64,000 nt of DNA from CALVUJ01 sp045119835. Its GTDB lineage: Bacteria > Bacillota_I > Bacilli_A > RFN20 > DUOF01. The DNA is taken from NCBI GenBank assembly GCA_045119835.1, contig JBGVED010000022.1:62001-126000 (forward strand), written 5' to 3'. The position numbers and the translations under genes were made by a program. Shown piece by piece: positions 33,212 to 41,855 of this stretch (position 1 is the first letter of the stretch; the number at the start of each line of letters is the position of its first letter). Below the pieces are notes generated by a model. The model searched no databases, had not been told where the DNA came from, and saw only the letters and a list, made by a program, of their open reading frames with translations.

Positions 33212-34120
33212 AAAACTGAAACAATAAGAGCTATCGCTACATTAATGGATTTACCATTTGTCATAGAAGATAGTAGTTCATTTACTAGCGCAGGATATGT
33301 AGGTAGAGACTGTGATGAAATACTAAAAGATTTATTAGATGCTGCCGATGGTGATTTAGAAAGAGCACAAAAAGGAATAGTGTTCTTAGATGAATTTGAT
33401 AAAATCAAGAAAACTACAGGCGGTAAAGGTGGTAAAGACGTATCAGGTGAAGCAGTACAACAAGCTTTATTAAGACTTGTTGAAGGTGGTACTCATAAAG
33501 TTAAGAAAGATAAAATGACAGGTGCAACTATGGACTTTAATACAGACAATGTATTATTTATAGCAGGTGGAGCATTTGTTGGTCTAGACAAAATAATAGC
33601 AAATAGAGTTAATAAGAATTCTGGTAAATCTAATGTTGGATTTGGTGCTGTATTAGCTAAAGAACAAGAACAACAATATAATGAACTAATAATGCAAGTT
33701 AAACCAGAAGACTTAATGGAATATGGTATGATACCAGAAGTGTTAGGTAGATTCCCAGTTTTAGTACCATTTAAAGAATTATCTATAGAAACACTTATAG
33801 ATATATTGACAGAACCTAAGCATGCAATAATAAAACAATTTAAAGAAATGTATAAATTTGAATCTGATATAGATTTAGAATTTACAGAACCAGCACTTAA
33901 ATTAATAGCAGAAAAAGCTAAAGAAAAGAAAATAGGAGCTAGAGGATTAAGATCTGTATTAGAAGAAGTTCTAGATGACGTAGGATTTGAATATCCTAGT
34001 ATAAAAGGACTTACTAAAATAATAATCAATGACGATTTAAGTCATGAATATATAATAAAAGAAGTCTTTGACAAAGAAAATGCAATAGACGCAGATATGG
34101 CTGAAGCCACTAATGAATAA
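33212..34120 (+). CDS. clpX: ClpX, exon 2 (AAA+ core and C-terminal domain)
   Basis: Residues 130-431. It completes Walker A (KT) and carries the substrate-pulling GYVG loop (157-160), Walker B with VFLDEFDK (about 187-194), and VGF (271-273) at the ClpP-docking loop position. The sensor/Arg-finger region and the small C-terminal domain (AKEKKIGARGLRSVLEEVL) complete the protein. The open frame reaches back to 33092, but those codons are intron core and not protein. With ClpP it forms a ClpXP protease. Confidence 0.93.
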   Translation, partial: KTETIRAIATLMDLPFVIEDSSSFTSAGYVGRDCDEILKDLLDAADGDLERAQKGIVFLDEFDKIKKTTGGKGGKDVSGEAVQQALLRLVEGGTHKVKKDKMTGATMDFNTDNVLFIAGGAFVGLDKIIANRVNKNSGKSNVGFGAVLAKEQEQQYNELIMQVKPEDLMEYGMIPEVLGRFPVLVPFKELSIETLIDILTEPKHAIIKQFKEMYKFESDIDLEFTEPALKLIAEKAKEKKIGARGLRSVLEEVLDDVGFEYPSIKGLTKIIINDDLSHEYIIKEVFDKENAIDADMAEATNE

Positions 34121-34123
34121 AAC

Positions 34124-34147
34124 AGCACCCCTTGTGGGTGCTTTTAA
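34124..34147 (+). terminator. Rho-independent terminator
   Basis: AGCACCC/GGGTGCT with a five-base loop and TTTAATTT; closes the clpP-clpX unit. Confidence 0.83.
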
Positions 34148-34172
34148 TTTAAATTTATAGGAGGGTAAAGCA

Positions 34173-34862
34173 ATGAAAGAAAGTACTAAAAAATTAATAA
34201 ATGAACAAATTAAGAAAGTATTAGCTGAATTAGAACAAGTAGAAGACGTTGCAGATAGAGTAGAATTAAGAATAGAAGCAATAGAAATGATATATAAAGT
34301 CAGTGGAGATAATAACATTGAAATGCCTCAAGGAAAAGACTCTATAAGAGAAGATAAAGCAAAAGAACCTGTTGTAGTTGAGGAAGAGGAAGAAGAAATA
34401 CCTGAAATACCAGAAGAAATGGTTAATGAAGTAGAGCCTGAACCTGAATTACCAGAAGTAGAAGAACTTGAAGAAGTATCTATGGATGAAATATTAAACG
34501 CTGGAGATAATCTTGACCCAGAAGTTGCTGCACAAGCTGCATCAGAAATAGAAGAAGAAGAAATAAACCCTGATGAAGAAGAACTTCCAGAAGTACCAGA
34601 AGATATACAAGCTGAATTTGATTCTTTAGAGTCTATAGCAAATGTAAATGCTGAAGTAGTAGAACACAAAATATTTATAGCTAACTGGATACATGAAGAT
34701 GACGCAGAAACAGTTGAATTATATATAAACTATTTTGCTTCTAATATAGAAGAAGATGAAAATGGAGATCCTATGTATATAGGAGAAGAATTACACTTAG
34801 ATTTCTTAAATGAAAATAATATAGCTGGATTTGTAGATTATATAAATGTATTAAGTGAGTAA
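34173..34862 (+). CDS. Highly acidic protein, 229 aa
   Basis: AGGAGGG before ATG 34173. Residues 1-50 are helical. Residues about 65-150 are dominated by Glu with Pro and Val (runs such as EEEEEEIPEIPEE) and are probably disordered. Residues 165-229 form a small folded domain (ANWIHEDDAETVELYINYF). The charge suggests a DNA mimic or a partner of a basic protein; function unknown. Confidence 0.75.
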   Translation: MKESTKKLINEQIKKVLAELEQVEDVADRVELRIEAIEMIYKVSGDNNIEMPQGKDSIREDKAKEPVVVEEEEEEIPEIPEEMVNEVEPEPELPEVEELEEVSMDEILNAGDNLDPEVAAQAASEIEEEEINPDEEELPEVPEDIQAEFDSLESIANVNAEVVEHKIFIANWIHEDDAETVELYINYFASNIEEDENGDPMYIGEELHLDFLNENNIAGFVDYINVLSE

Positions 34863-34874
34863 TTAATTATTAGA

Positions 34875-34917
34875 AGAGGAAAAATGGCCCGCCTCTATAA
34901 ATAAAGGGGCATTTTTT
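34875..34917 (+). terminator. Terminator with overlapping second helix
   Basis: ATGGCCC (34884-34890) pairs with GGGGCAT (34906-34912) apart from one mismatch, followed by T5. AGAGG (34875-34879) can also pair with CCTCT (34892-34896). The two helices interlock as a pseudoknot with an A-rich linker. Confidence 0.6.
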
Positions 34918-34929
34918 ATTGCAGTAAAA

Positions 34930-34938
34930 CATATATTA
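34930..34938 (+). promoter_or_regulatory. Promoter-like motif CATATATTA upstream of ssb
   Basis: Follows the terminator directly. It is 80 nt before the ssb ATG, longer than at other sites, because a structured leader is inserted. Confidence 0.55.
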
Positions 34939-34969
34939 ATTATTATGATTATAAAAATATTAAAAGGTA

Positions 34970-35013
34970 GTAGGTCGTCGAGCCTACAAATGCCCATAGG
35001 GTAGAAAGAGAGA
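34970..35013 (+). promoter_or_regulatory. Structured ssb leader with atypical ribosome site
   Basis: Hairpin GTAGG (34970-34974)/CCTAC (34983-34987), then a small CCC/GGG hairpin. AGAAAGAGAGA (35003-35013) ends 5 nt before the ATG. The same 11-mer at the same distance precedes the DUF1257 gene at 54957. No normal AGGAGG is present. Confidence 0.5.
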
Positions 35014-35018
35014 TTAAT

Positions 35019-35459
35019 ATGAGAAATGTACAATTAAGTGGAAGAGTTGCTAATTTTGGAAAAGTATTCAAAGCTGCTGAAGGAGATAAAGGAGCATTCT
35101 GTGTAGTATTCTTAAATATGTCATTAGATAGAAAAGATGAAGAAACAGGATATACAGCTACAGTACCAGTAAAAGTTATAGCTAATGGATATTGGGCAGA
35201 AAGATTAAATAGTTTTGCATCTGGAGAAATGGTTTATTTAACTGGTAAATTAGAAAAAGACTCTGATTATACTAATGCTGAAGGTGAATTAGTAAGAGGT
35301 GGATTAATAGTTAGAGCTGATATGATAGATAACTGGGCTGCTAATAGTGATGCACAAGCAACTACTGCACCAGCTAAAGCTGCACCTGCTAAACCAGGAA
35401 AACCAGCTAAACCAGCAAGCAGAAAACCAGCTCCACCAAAACCAGCTGTTGCTAAATAA
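35019..35459 (+). CDS. ssb: Single-stranded DNA-binding protein with basic tail
   Basis: 146 residues. Residues 1-110 follow the bacterial SSB OB-fold (VQLSGRVANFGKVF, ANGYWAERLNSF, MVYLTGKLE). The tail (about 112-146) is Ala/Pro/Lys-rich and basic. It lacks the acidic DDDIPF-type tip through which bacterial SSBs recruit partners. It would coat single strands in replication and recombination; loss of the acidic tip suggests different partners. Confidence 0.88.
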   Translation: MRNVQLSGRVANFGKVFKAAEGDKGAFCVVFLNMSLDRKDEETGYTATVPVKVIANGYWAERLNSFASGEMVYLTGKLEKDSDYTNAEGELVRGGLIVRADMIDNWAANSDAQATTAPAKAAPAKPGKPAKPASRKPAPPKPAVAK

Positions 35460-35461
35460 TA

Positions 35462-35480
35462 AAGGGGATTTATTCCCCTT
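35462..35480 (+). terminator. Hairpin after ssb
   Basis: AAGGGGA/TCCCCTT with a five-base loop; T-poor tail, so termination may be partial. Confidence 0.55.
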
Positions 35481-35503
35481 ATCTTATATAAGGAGATGAT
35501 ATT

Positions 35504-35890
35504 TTGTTCGACGATAAAGCCGTTAATGATTATATAGAAGAAGGCTTAAAAGCTATTGATGAGGAAACTCAAACAGATGAAGACATAAGAGAAATATCTA
35601 GACTTATTAAAGATGAACTTATTAGAAATGCATCTAAAGGTATTGAAACACATATTACAGACTTAAATGGCAATTGGACACTCATATTTAATATAATGCA
35701 AAATCAAGTTGTTCTATTCTGTTATAACGAAGCAAGAATGGATTTAGCAGAAAATTATAGACCTCTTGTTATACAAGGAGAAATAGATGAAGATTATGGA
35801 CCTGAAGAAGCTTTAGAAGCTGTAGTTACAGCTTTTGTTGCTAAACAATTCGATAAATTCATCGTTGAAGAATTAAAAGATAATGAATAG
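35504..35890 (+). CDS. Unknown acidic protein, 128 aa, TTG start
   Basis: AAGGAGATGAT precedes TTG 35504. Alpha/beta protein with acidic ends. It lies between ssb and the topoisomerase genes. No family recognised. Confidence 0.7.
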   Translation: MFDDKAVNDYIEEGLKAIDEETQTDEDIREISRLIKDELIRNASKGIETHITDLNGNWTLIFNIMQNQVVLFCYNEARMDLAENYRPLVIQGEIDEDYGPEEALEAVVTAFVAKQFDKFIVEELKDNE

Positions 35891-35915
35891 TGGTATTGAT
35901 TGCCACTATTCTTTT
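35887..35915 (+). terminator. Rho-independent terminator
   Basis: AATAGTGG/CCACTATT stem overlapping the preceding stop, followed by CTTTTAT. Confidence 0.72.
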
Positions 35916-35947
35916 ATGTTAATATTGGATTTAAGGAGAGTGAATAT

Positions 35948-37834
35948 ATGAGTCAGAATGAACAAATAATTAGATTATTAGAAGACAGAGACCACTGTAG
36001 ATTAAGACCTGGTATGTATATTCCAGATATAAATTATAGTGTATATGAATTAGTAGATAATGCTGTTGACCAATACATGATTGGAAACGGCGACACTATC
36101 AATGTTATTATAGACTCTGATGGAAGTTTAATGGTTCAAGATTTTGGTGCAGGATTACCGATAGGTCCTTCTAAAGATATACCAGAAATGAGCCAAGCAG
36201 AATTAGCCTTATCAAGATTACAAGCAGGAGGTAAATTTGATAATAATGGTATTAAATCTGCAGGATTAAATGGTGTAGGTGCATCATGTATTAACTTCTT
36301 ATCGGAATATTTTTATGTAAGAATATCTAAACAAGGCAAATTATATGGTTTAGATTTTGAACAAGGGATAGTTGTTAATCAATTATATGAATTAGAAGAT
36401 GAAGATGATGAGTATCCAGACAATGGTACTTTAATTATGTTAAGACCTGATGATGAAATATGGGCCGAAATAGGAAATGTGTTTAACATTCAAGCCATAA
36501 GTAGAAGATTAAAACAACTTGCTTATTTAAACCCTGGTTTAACTATAAACTTCCAAGTTGAAGATTATTGCGGACATAACATAGAAGAAAGCTATTATTT
36601 CGAAGACGGTGTTAAATCTTATGTTGAAGAATTAACAGCTAATAAAGATTTAATATTAGACCCTATATATGTATCTAAAGAAGTTGATGATATAGAAGTA
36701 TCTATAGCATTAGCATACACAGAAGCAGTAGATCATACTGTATTAGCATTTACTAATAATGTACCTAACACTGATAATAAATCATCTCATTTAGTAGGAT
36801 TTAAAGCCGGCTTAGCAGATGTTATAAAAGATTATCAAGTAGAAGTTACATCTAAATTAAAGAACCCTATTACTGCAGAAGACACAAGAGAAGGTATTGT
36901 CGCAGTTGTTTCTATAAAAGTTGTATCACCTAACTATATAGGACAAGGTAAAGATTATTTAAATATGCCTTCTGTTAGAAAAGCTACTTCTGAAGTTATT
37001 AAAGAATGTATGGAAGATTATATAGATAAAAACCCTAACAATGCGAAATTAATATTAGAAAAAGCATTAGAAGCACAAAGAGTTAGAGAAACAGTTAAAA
37101 AAGCAAAAGAAACAGCTAGAAAAACTAAAGGATTAGTTGCTACTACTAAACCTGAAAAATTAGTTAAATGTGTTTCTAAAGTACCAGAAGATAGTGTTAT
37201 ATGGCTAGTTGAAGGTGATTCAGCTGCAGGTTCAGCTAAACAAGCTAGAAATGAACAATGTGACGCGATATTCCCTGCATTCGGTAAAATAAATAACACT
37301 TATGATTATACATTAGATAAAATACTTACATCATCTAAAATACTTGATGTTGTTAAGATATTAGAATGTGGTATAGGTGAAGACTTTGATATAGAAAAAT
37401 TAAGATATCATAAGATAATATCATTAGCAGACGCAGACGTCGATGGGCTTCATATTCAATGTTTATGGGCTACATTCTTCTGGAAGCATATGCCTGAAAT
37501 AATTGAACAAGGTATGTTCTATTTAGCGGTACCACCTTTATATGGTATCAAACAAGGAAAACAAATCACTTATGCATATTCAGATGAAGAAAGAGATTCT
37601 TTATTAGAACAAGCAAATGGTAAAGCTGAATTATTAAGATTTAAAGGACTTGGAGAAATGAATTGGCAAGAATTACGTGAGTCTACTATGTCAGAAGACA
37701 ATAGAAGATTAATCAGAATTACAAATGAAAACATAGATTGGTGCGAACAACAACTAGATATTTGTATGAATGATAAAGCAATAGCCGCACGTAAAGAATT
37801 CATAACTTCAGATGATATATATGATTTAGTTTAG
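35948..37834 (+). CDS. gyrB: Type IIA topoisomerase ATPase subunit (GyrB/ParE-like)
   Basis: 628 residues from ATG 35948 (AAGGAGAGTG upstream). The GHKL ATP site shows ELVDNAVDQ, DFGAGLP and the GLNGVGASCIN loop. The TOPRIM domain holds VEGDSAAGSAKQ and DADVDGLHI for metal binding. It powers strand passage with the next gene's product. Length matches bacterial GyrB of the short form or ParE. A complete topoisomerase lets the phage control supercoiling and unlink its own DNA. Confidence 0.93.
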   Translation: MSQNEQIIRLLEDRDHCRLRPGMYIPDINYSVYELVDNAVDQYMIGNGDTINVIIDSDGSLMVQDFGAGLPIGPSKDIPEMSQAELALSRLQAGGKFDNNGIKSAGLNGVGASCINFLSEYFYVRISKQGKLYGLDFEQGIVVNQLYELEDEDDEYPDNGTLIMLRPDDEIWAEIGNVFNIQAISRRLKQLAYLNPGLTINFQVEDYCGHNIEESYYFEDGVKSYVEELTANKDLILDPIYVSKEVDDIEVSIALAYTEAVDHTVLAFTNNVPNTDNKSSHLVGFKAGLADVIKDYQVEVTSKLKNPITAEDTREGIVAVVSIKVVSPNYIGQGKDYLNMPSVRKATSEVIKECMEDYIDKNPNNAKLILEKALEAQRVRETVKKAKETARKTKGLVATTKPEKLVKCVSKVPEDSVIWLVEGDSAAGSAKQARNEQCDAIFPAFGKINNTYDYTLDKILTSSKILDVVKILECGIGEDFDIEKLRYHKIISLADADVDGLHIQCLWATFFWKHMPEIIEQGMFYLAVPPLYGIKQGKQITYAYSDEERDSLLEQANGKAELLRFKGLGEMNWQELRESTMSEDNRRLIRITNENIDWCEQQLDICMNDKAIAARKEFITSDDIYDLV

Positions 37835-37844
37835 GAGGTTAATT

Positions 37845-40298
37845 ATGAGTGAAACTATTATAGAAAAGAATCTAGGCGACGCTATTGCGCCTAGATATAA
37901 AATGTATGCATTAGAGACATTGGCTGAAAGGGCCATCCCCGATATCAGAGATGGATTAAAACCAGTCCATCTTAGAATATTGTACTGCATGTACAACGAT
38001 TTAAATTTAACACATTCTCATAAAACAATCAAGTCTGCTAAAGTGTCAGGAGCGGTAATGGGTAGCTACCATCCACACGGGGACTCTTATCCTACTATGG
38101 TAGGTTTAGCTCAGCCATGGAATATGAGATATCCAATTGTAGAGATACAAGGAAATCTTGGTAACATAGATGGAGACCCAGCAGCAGCTTCAAGATATAC
38201 TGAATGTAGACTTACTAAATATGGCGAAGCTATGATGGCCGACATAAATAAGAATGTTGTTGATTACAGACCTACTTATGATGATACAAGTGAAGAACCA
38301 ATAGTTGCACCTGGATTAATAGCTAATGCTTTATTAAATGGTTGCACAGGTATAGCTTGTGGATTCAGTACGACTACTGGTTTTCATAATCTTACTGAAG
38401 TATATAATGCTTTAGATTATATCTTAGATAAATCTATTAAAGATGAAGATGTAGATATAGCTCATTTAGCAAATACGATTAAAGGACCAGATTTTCCTAC
38501 TGGAGGAATCATTGTTAATAACAGTGAATGGTATAAAATATTTACTGAAGGTAAAGGAAAAGTATCTATAAGAGCTAAATATGAAGTTATAGAAGACAAA
38601 AAGAAAACATATATTAAAATAACTGAATTACCATATGGAGTTAATAAACTTAAATTAGTTAACTCTATAGAAGATAAAATGCAAAAAGGCATTTTAACTG
38701 ATATCAAAGAAGTTATAGATGCTTCATCAGAAGGAAACATTAATATACAAATCATATTAAAGAAAAGCGCTAATGTAAATCTAGTATTAAATAATTTATT
38801 AGTTAAAACAGATTTACAAACGAACTTTAACTATAATATGGTGACTCTATTAGATAAGCAATTAAGTCAATCTAATATAGTAGATGCTTTATATGCATTT
38901 ATAGAACATGGATTAGACGTTATAAAAAGAAGAACTCAATATGATGTAGATAAACTAAATAGAAGAGTTCTTTTATTAGAAGGCGTATCTAAAGTACTTG
39001 AAGATTTAGAAAGAACTATAGAAATAGTTAGAGAAGAAGACAATCCATTAGCTACATTAATGGAAGAATTCGAATTAGAAGAAGAACAAGCACAATATGT
39101 ACTTGATATGAAATTAAGACGTATTAGCAATCAAGATGAAGAAAAAGTAAATAATGAATTATCTGATTTATATGGACAATTACCTAAACTATTAGAAATC
39201 ATCAATAATGATAAAGTAACTATGGAAACTCTTCAAAAAGAATTATCTGATATCAAAGATAAATTCGGAGACGATAGAAGAACTGAATTTAATATAGAAG
39301 AAACAGTATCTATCAATGAAGAAGATTTAATAGAAGAAGAAGATTTAGTTGTAACTATAACTTCTGAAGGAAATATAAAATCTGTATCAGCAAATGCTTA
39401 TAACGTTCAAAACAGAGGCGGAAAAGGAAATAAAGGAGCTAATGTAAAAGACGATGAAATAGTTGTTGATATGTTCAGTGTTAGAAGTAAAGATGATTTA
39501 TTATTTATAACTAATACAGGAAGATGTCATACTATTAAAGCATATAAAATACCTAAAGTGGCTAGAAATGCTAAAGGTAAAAATATAGTTAATTATCTAA
39601 AACTTGATGAAGGAGAACATCCTGTATCTACAATAGCTACTAATATAGCAGATAATCAAGAATCTACTTTAGTTATAGCTACAAAACAAGGTATGATAAA
39701 ACGATTAAAATTAAATATGTTATCTAAGAAAATGAATGTAACTAAAATAGCTAAATTAAAAGAAGGCGATGAATTTGTCAAAGCTATTATAGCTACAGAT
39801 GATGAAGAAGTATTATTAGTATCTGAAAAAGGTATGTTTATAAGATTCTCATTAGATAATGTAAGACCTACAGGTAAATCTGCAATAGGTGTTATAGGTA
39901 TGAAATTTAAAACAATAGACGATAATCTATTAACTATGACTACTATAAAAGATAAAGATGATTTAATAATTGTCTCTGAATTAGGTATAGGAAAAAGAAC
40001 TTCTGCAGAAGAATATAAAGCTTCCAAAAATAAAGGAGGTAAAGGAAGTTCTATATATAAAGCAAATGAAAGAACAGGAAAAGTTGCAGGACTTCTAACT
40101 GTAAATGATGAAAACTTATTAATAACTACTTCTAATGGATTAGTTATAAGATTAGATAGTACATCTATAAGCTTATTATCTAAATCAGCTATGGGTGTCA
40201 AATTAATTAATTTATCAGAAGGCGACAAAGTATCTAATGTTGCTAAAATTGTTCCAAATCAAGAAGAACAAGTTGAAGAGGGTGAATTAGTTGAATGA
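37845..40298 (+). CDS. gyrA: Type IIA topoisomerase cleavage subunit (GyrA-like)
   Basis: 817 residues. Tyr118 in AASRYTE is the DNA-linking tyrosine. A winged-helix and tower region follows, then a coiled coil (about 365-480) and a six-blade-like C-terminal domain. QNRGGKG at about 522-528 is close to the GyrA box QRRGGRG needed for DNA wrapping, so gyrase-type negative supercoiling is likely rather than only decatenation. AGGAGG lies 10 nt after the gyrB stop. The 3' end overlaps the next gene by 8 nt. Confidence 0.93.
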   Translation: MSETIIEKNLGDAIAPRYKMYALETLAERAIPDIRDGLKPVHLRILYCMYNDLNLTHSHKTIKSAKVSGAVMGSYHPHGDSYPTMVGLAQPWNMRYPIVEIQGNLGNIDGDPAAASRYTECRLTKYGEAMMADINKNVVDYRPTYDDTSEEPIVAPGLIANALLNGCTGIACGFSTTTGFHNLTEVYNALDYILDKSIKDEDVDIAHLANTIKGPDFPTGGIIVNNSEWYKIFTEGKGKVSIRAKYEVIEDKKKTYIKITELPYGVNKLKLVNSIEDKMQKGILTDIKEVIDASSEGNINIQIILKKSANVNLVLNNLLVKTDLQTNFNYNMVTLLDKQLSQSNIVDALYAFIEHGLDVIKRRTQYDVDKLNRRVLLLEGVSKVLEDLERTIEIVREEDNPLATLMEEFELEEEQAQYVLDMKLRRISNQDEEKVNNELSDLYGQLPKLLEIINNDKVTMETLQKELSDIKDKFGDDRRTEFNIEETVSINEEDLIEEEDLVVTITSEGNIKSVSANAYNVQNRGGKGNKGANVKDDEIVVDMFSVRSKDDLLFITNTGRCHTIKAYKIPKVARNAKGKNIVNYLKLDEGEHPVSTIATNIADNQESTLVIATKQGMIKRLKLNMLSKKMNVTKIAKLKEGDEFVKAIIATDDEEVLLVSEKGMFIRFSLDNVRPTGKSAIGVIGMKFKTIDDNLLTMTTIKDKDDLIIVSELGIGKRTSAEEYKASKNKGGKGSSIYKANERTGKVAGLLTVNDENLLITTSNGLVIRLDSTSISLLSKSAMGVKLINLSEGDKVSNVAKIVPNQEEQVEEGELVE

Positions 40299-40617
40299 AG
40301 ATATGCTAAGAATTAGTCTGCACCAATTTTTTGGTGCAGCATTAACTTCTTCTGCAGATTCAGAAGCAGGTATAGCTTTAATAATAGAAGAAATAACTAA
40401 ATTAGTTAGCACAGATAATGATATAAAACATTTCGATAAAAAACTTATAAAACCAATTATAAAATCAGTTCAATATATAATAACACAAGAATATAATAAT
40501 CTATTAGAAGATTCACAAAAGACATTCCAAGATAATATACCATTAGCAGTAAAAGCAAAACTAGATTCAGATAAGAAATTAATAGAGATGTTAGATAGTT
40601 ATATAAAACAATTATAG
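40291..40617 (+). CDS. Unknown protein, 108 aa, TTG start
   Basis: TTG 40291 follows GAGGGTGAATTAG within the end of gyrA. Helical with mixed charge. No family recognised. It lies between gyrA and the RecA-like gene, so a replication or recombination accessory role is possible. Confidence 0.65.
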   Translation: MNEDMLRISLHQFFGAALTSSADSEAGIALIIEEITKLVSTDNDIKHFDKKLIKPIIKSVQYIITQEYNNLLEDSQKTFQDNIPLAVKAKLDSDKKLIEMLDSYIKQL

Positions 40618-40630
40618 GGAGAGTGTTTGT

Positions 40631-41854
40631 ATGGCAAGAGCTAATAAAAAATCTAAAGCAGAAAAAATGAAAACTATTAAAGGTTTAATAGCAGGCATCA
40701 ATAAAAAAGCAGGCGAAAATATTGTAAATTTTGCTTCTGAAGAAGAGATGGCTGAACAATTAAAGATTGAATTAATTCCAACTGTTTCTTATGCATTAAA
40801 TTCAGCTTTTGGAGGAATTCCAAAAGGAAAAATCACTTTAATTACTGGAGACCCTGATACTGGTAAAACTTCATTCTTACTTGAAACTATAGGTCATGCA
40901 ATGCAAGAAGACGAATCATTTACTTGCTTCTGGTGTGAATCAGAAAACTCTTTATCTCAAGAGCTATTAAATATGTTTAATATAGACCCAGATAGATTTA
41001 TTGTTCATGAAGTTGACCCTGAACATGGTTCAGCAGAAGCTAGTATGGATATTGTTATAGCTATGGCACAGGCAGGTACTGATATGGTTGTTGTTAATAG
41101 TTTAAAAGCTATGGTTCCTAAGAAAGAAATTGAAGATTCTATGGAACAACAAAATATAGCTTTAAGTGCAAGATTAAATGCTAAACTTATGAGAAAAATA
41201 TTAAGTATAATCTCTAAATCAGGTACAGCTTTATGTTTAGTTCAACAAAAATCTATAGATATCAATAGTTATGGAGCACCAGCACAAATAACTGGAGGTA
41301 GAGCTATATTATATTCAGCTGTATTAACTTTAGATTTTAATAGAGTTTCTATTAAATCAGGAGACCCATATTATGAAGTACGTGATGATTATAGAAGAAT
41401 CAGATGTAGAGTTCTTAAAAACCATATATGTGGCGCTTCTAAAAATCCATACACAGTAACTGATTATACTGTAAGATTAGGATATGGTACAGACACTATG
41501 GGAGAAATCCTAGACGAAGCTTATAATAGAGATATTATAACTAAATGTCCTGGAGGATATTTCAGAGAATATACTGATTGTGAACCACATGATAAAAAGA
41601 ATATCAGAATTATGGAAGACGGAACAAAATGTGAATGGAGAGGTGCTGCAAACTTCCAAGCATATTTAGACGCAAATCCAGAATACTTTGATTATATAGC
41701 GAACAGAGTTAAACAATATAATATATCTAGCAAAGTTGAAATGATAGACCAAGAAACTATAGATGTATTAGAAGAAGCAAATAACGAAACATTTAATGAA
41801 GAAGAATTCTTAGAAGAAGTAGAAGATGTTCTAGCTTCTAATGAAGGTGAATAA
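40631..41854 (+). CDS. RecA/UvsX-like recombinase
   Basis: 407 residues. Walker A GDPDTGKT (73-80), a WCESENSLS catalytic-Glu strand near 97, Walker B MVVVNSLKAM and a RecA-like GGRAILYSA segment place it in the RecA/UvsX ATPase group. It should form filaments on single-stranded DNA and drive strand exchange. The C-terminal 120 residues are extra, with several Cys and an acidic end. GGGAGAGTG precedes ATG 40631. Confidence 0.85.
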   Translation: MARANKKSKAEKMKTIKGLIAGINKKAGENIVNFASEEEMAEQLKIELIPTVSYALNSAFGGIPKGKITLITGDPDTGKTSFLLETIGHAMQEDESFTCFWCESENSLSQELLNMFNIDPDRFIVHEVDPEHGSAEASMDIVIAMAQAGTDMVVVNSLKAMVPKKEIEDSMEQQNIALSARLNAKLMRKILSIISKSGTALCLVQQKSIDINSYGAPAQITGGRAILYSAVLTLDFNRVSIKSGDPYYEVRDDYRRIRCRVLKNHICGASKNPYTVTDYTVRLGYGTDTMGEILDEAYNRDIITKCPGGYFREYTDCEPHDKKNIRIMEDGTKCEWRGAANFQAYLDANPEYFDYIANRVKQYNISSKVEMIDQETIDVLEEANNETFNEEEFLEEVEDVLASNEGE

Positions 41855-41855
41855 T

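Noticed and set aside
34875..34917. A true preQ1-I riboswitch
   Set aside because: Stem and A-rich tail look similar, but the conserved loop bases and the CUAA-type tail are absent.
18274..40228. Long leftward open frames opposite clpC, clpX and the gyrA-like gene (for example 18274-18933, 33493-34029, 39656-40228)
   Set aside because: They mirror the codon pattern of strong rightward genes, are Ser/Leu/Ile-rich as expected for antisense of such codons, and lack ribosome sites.
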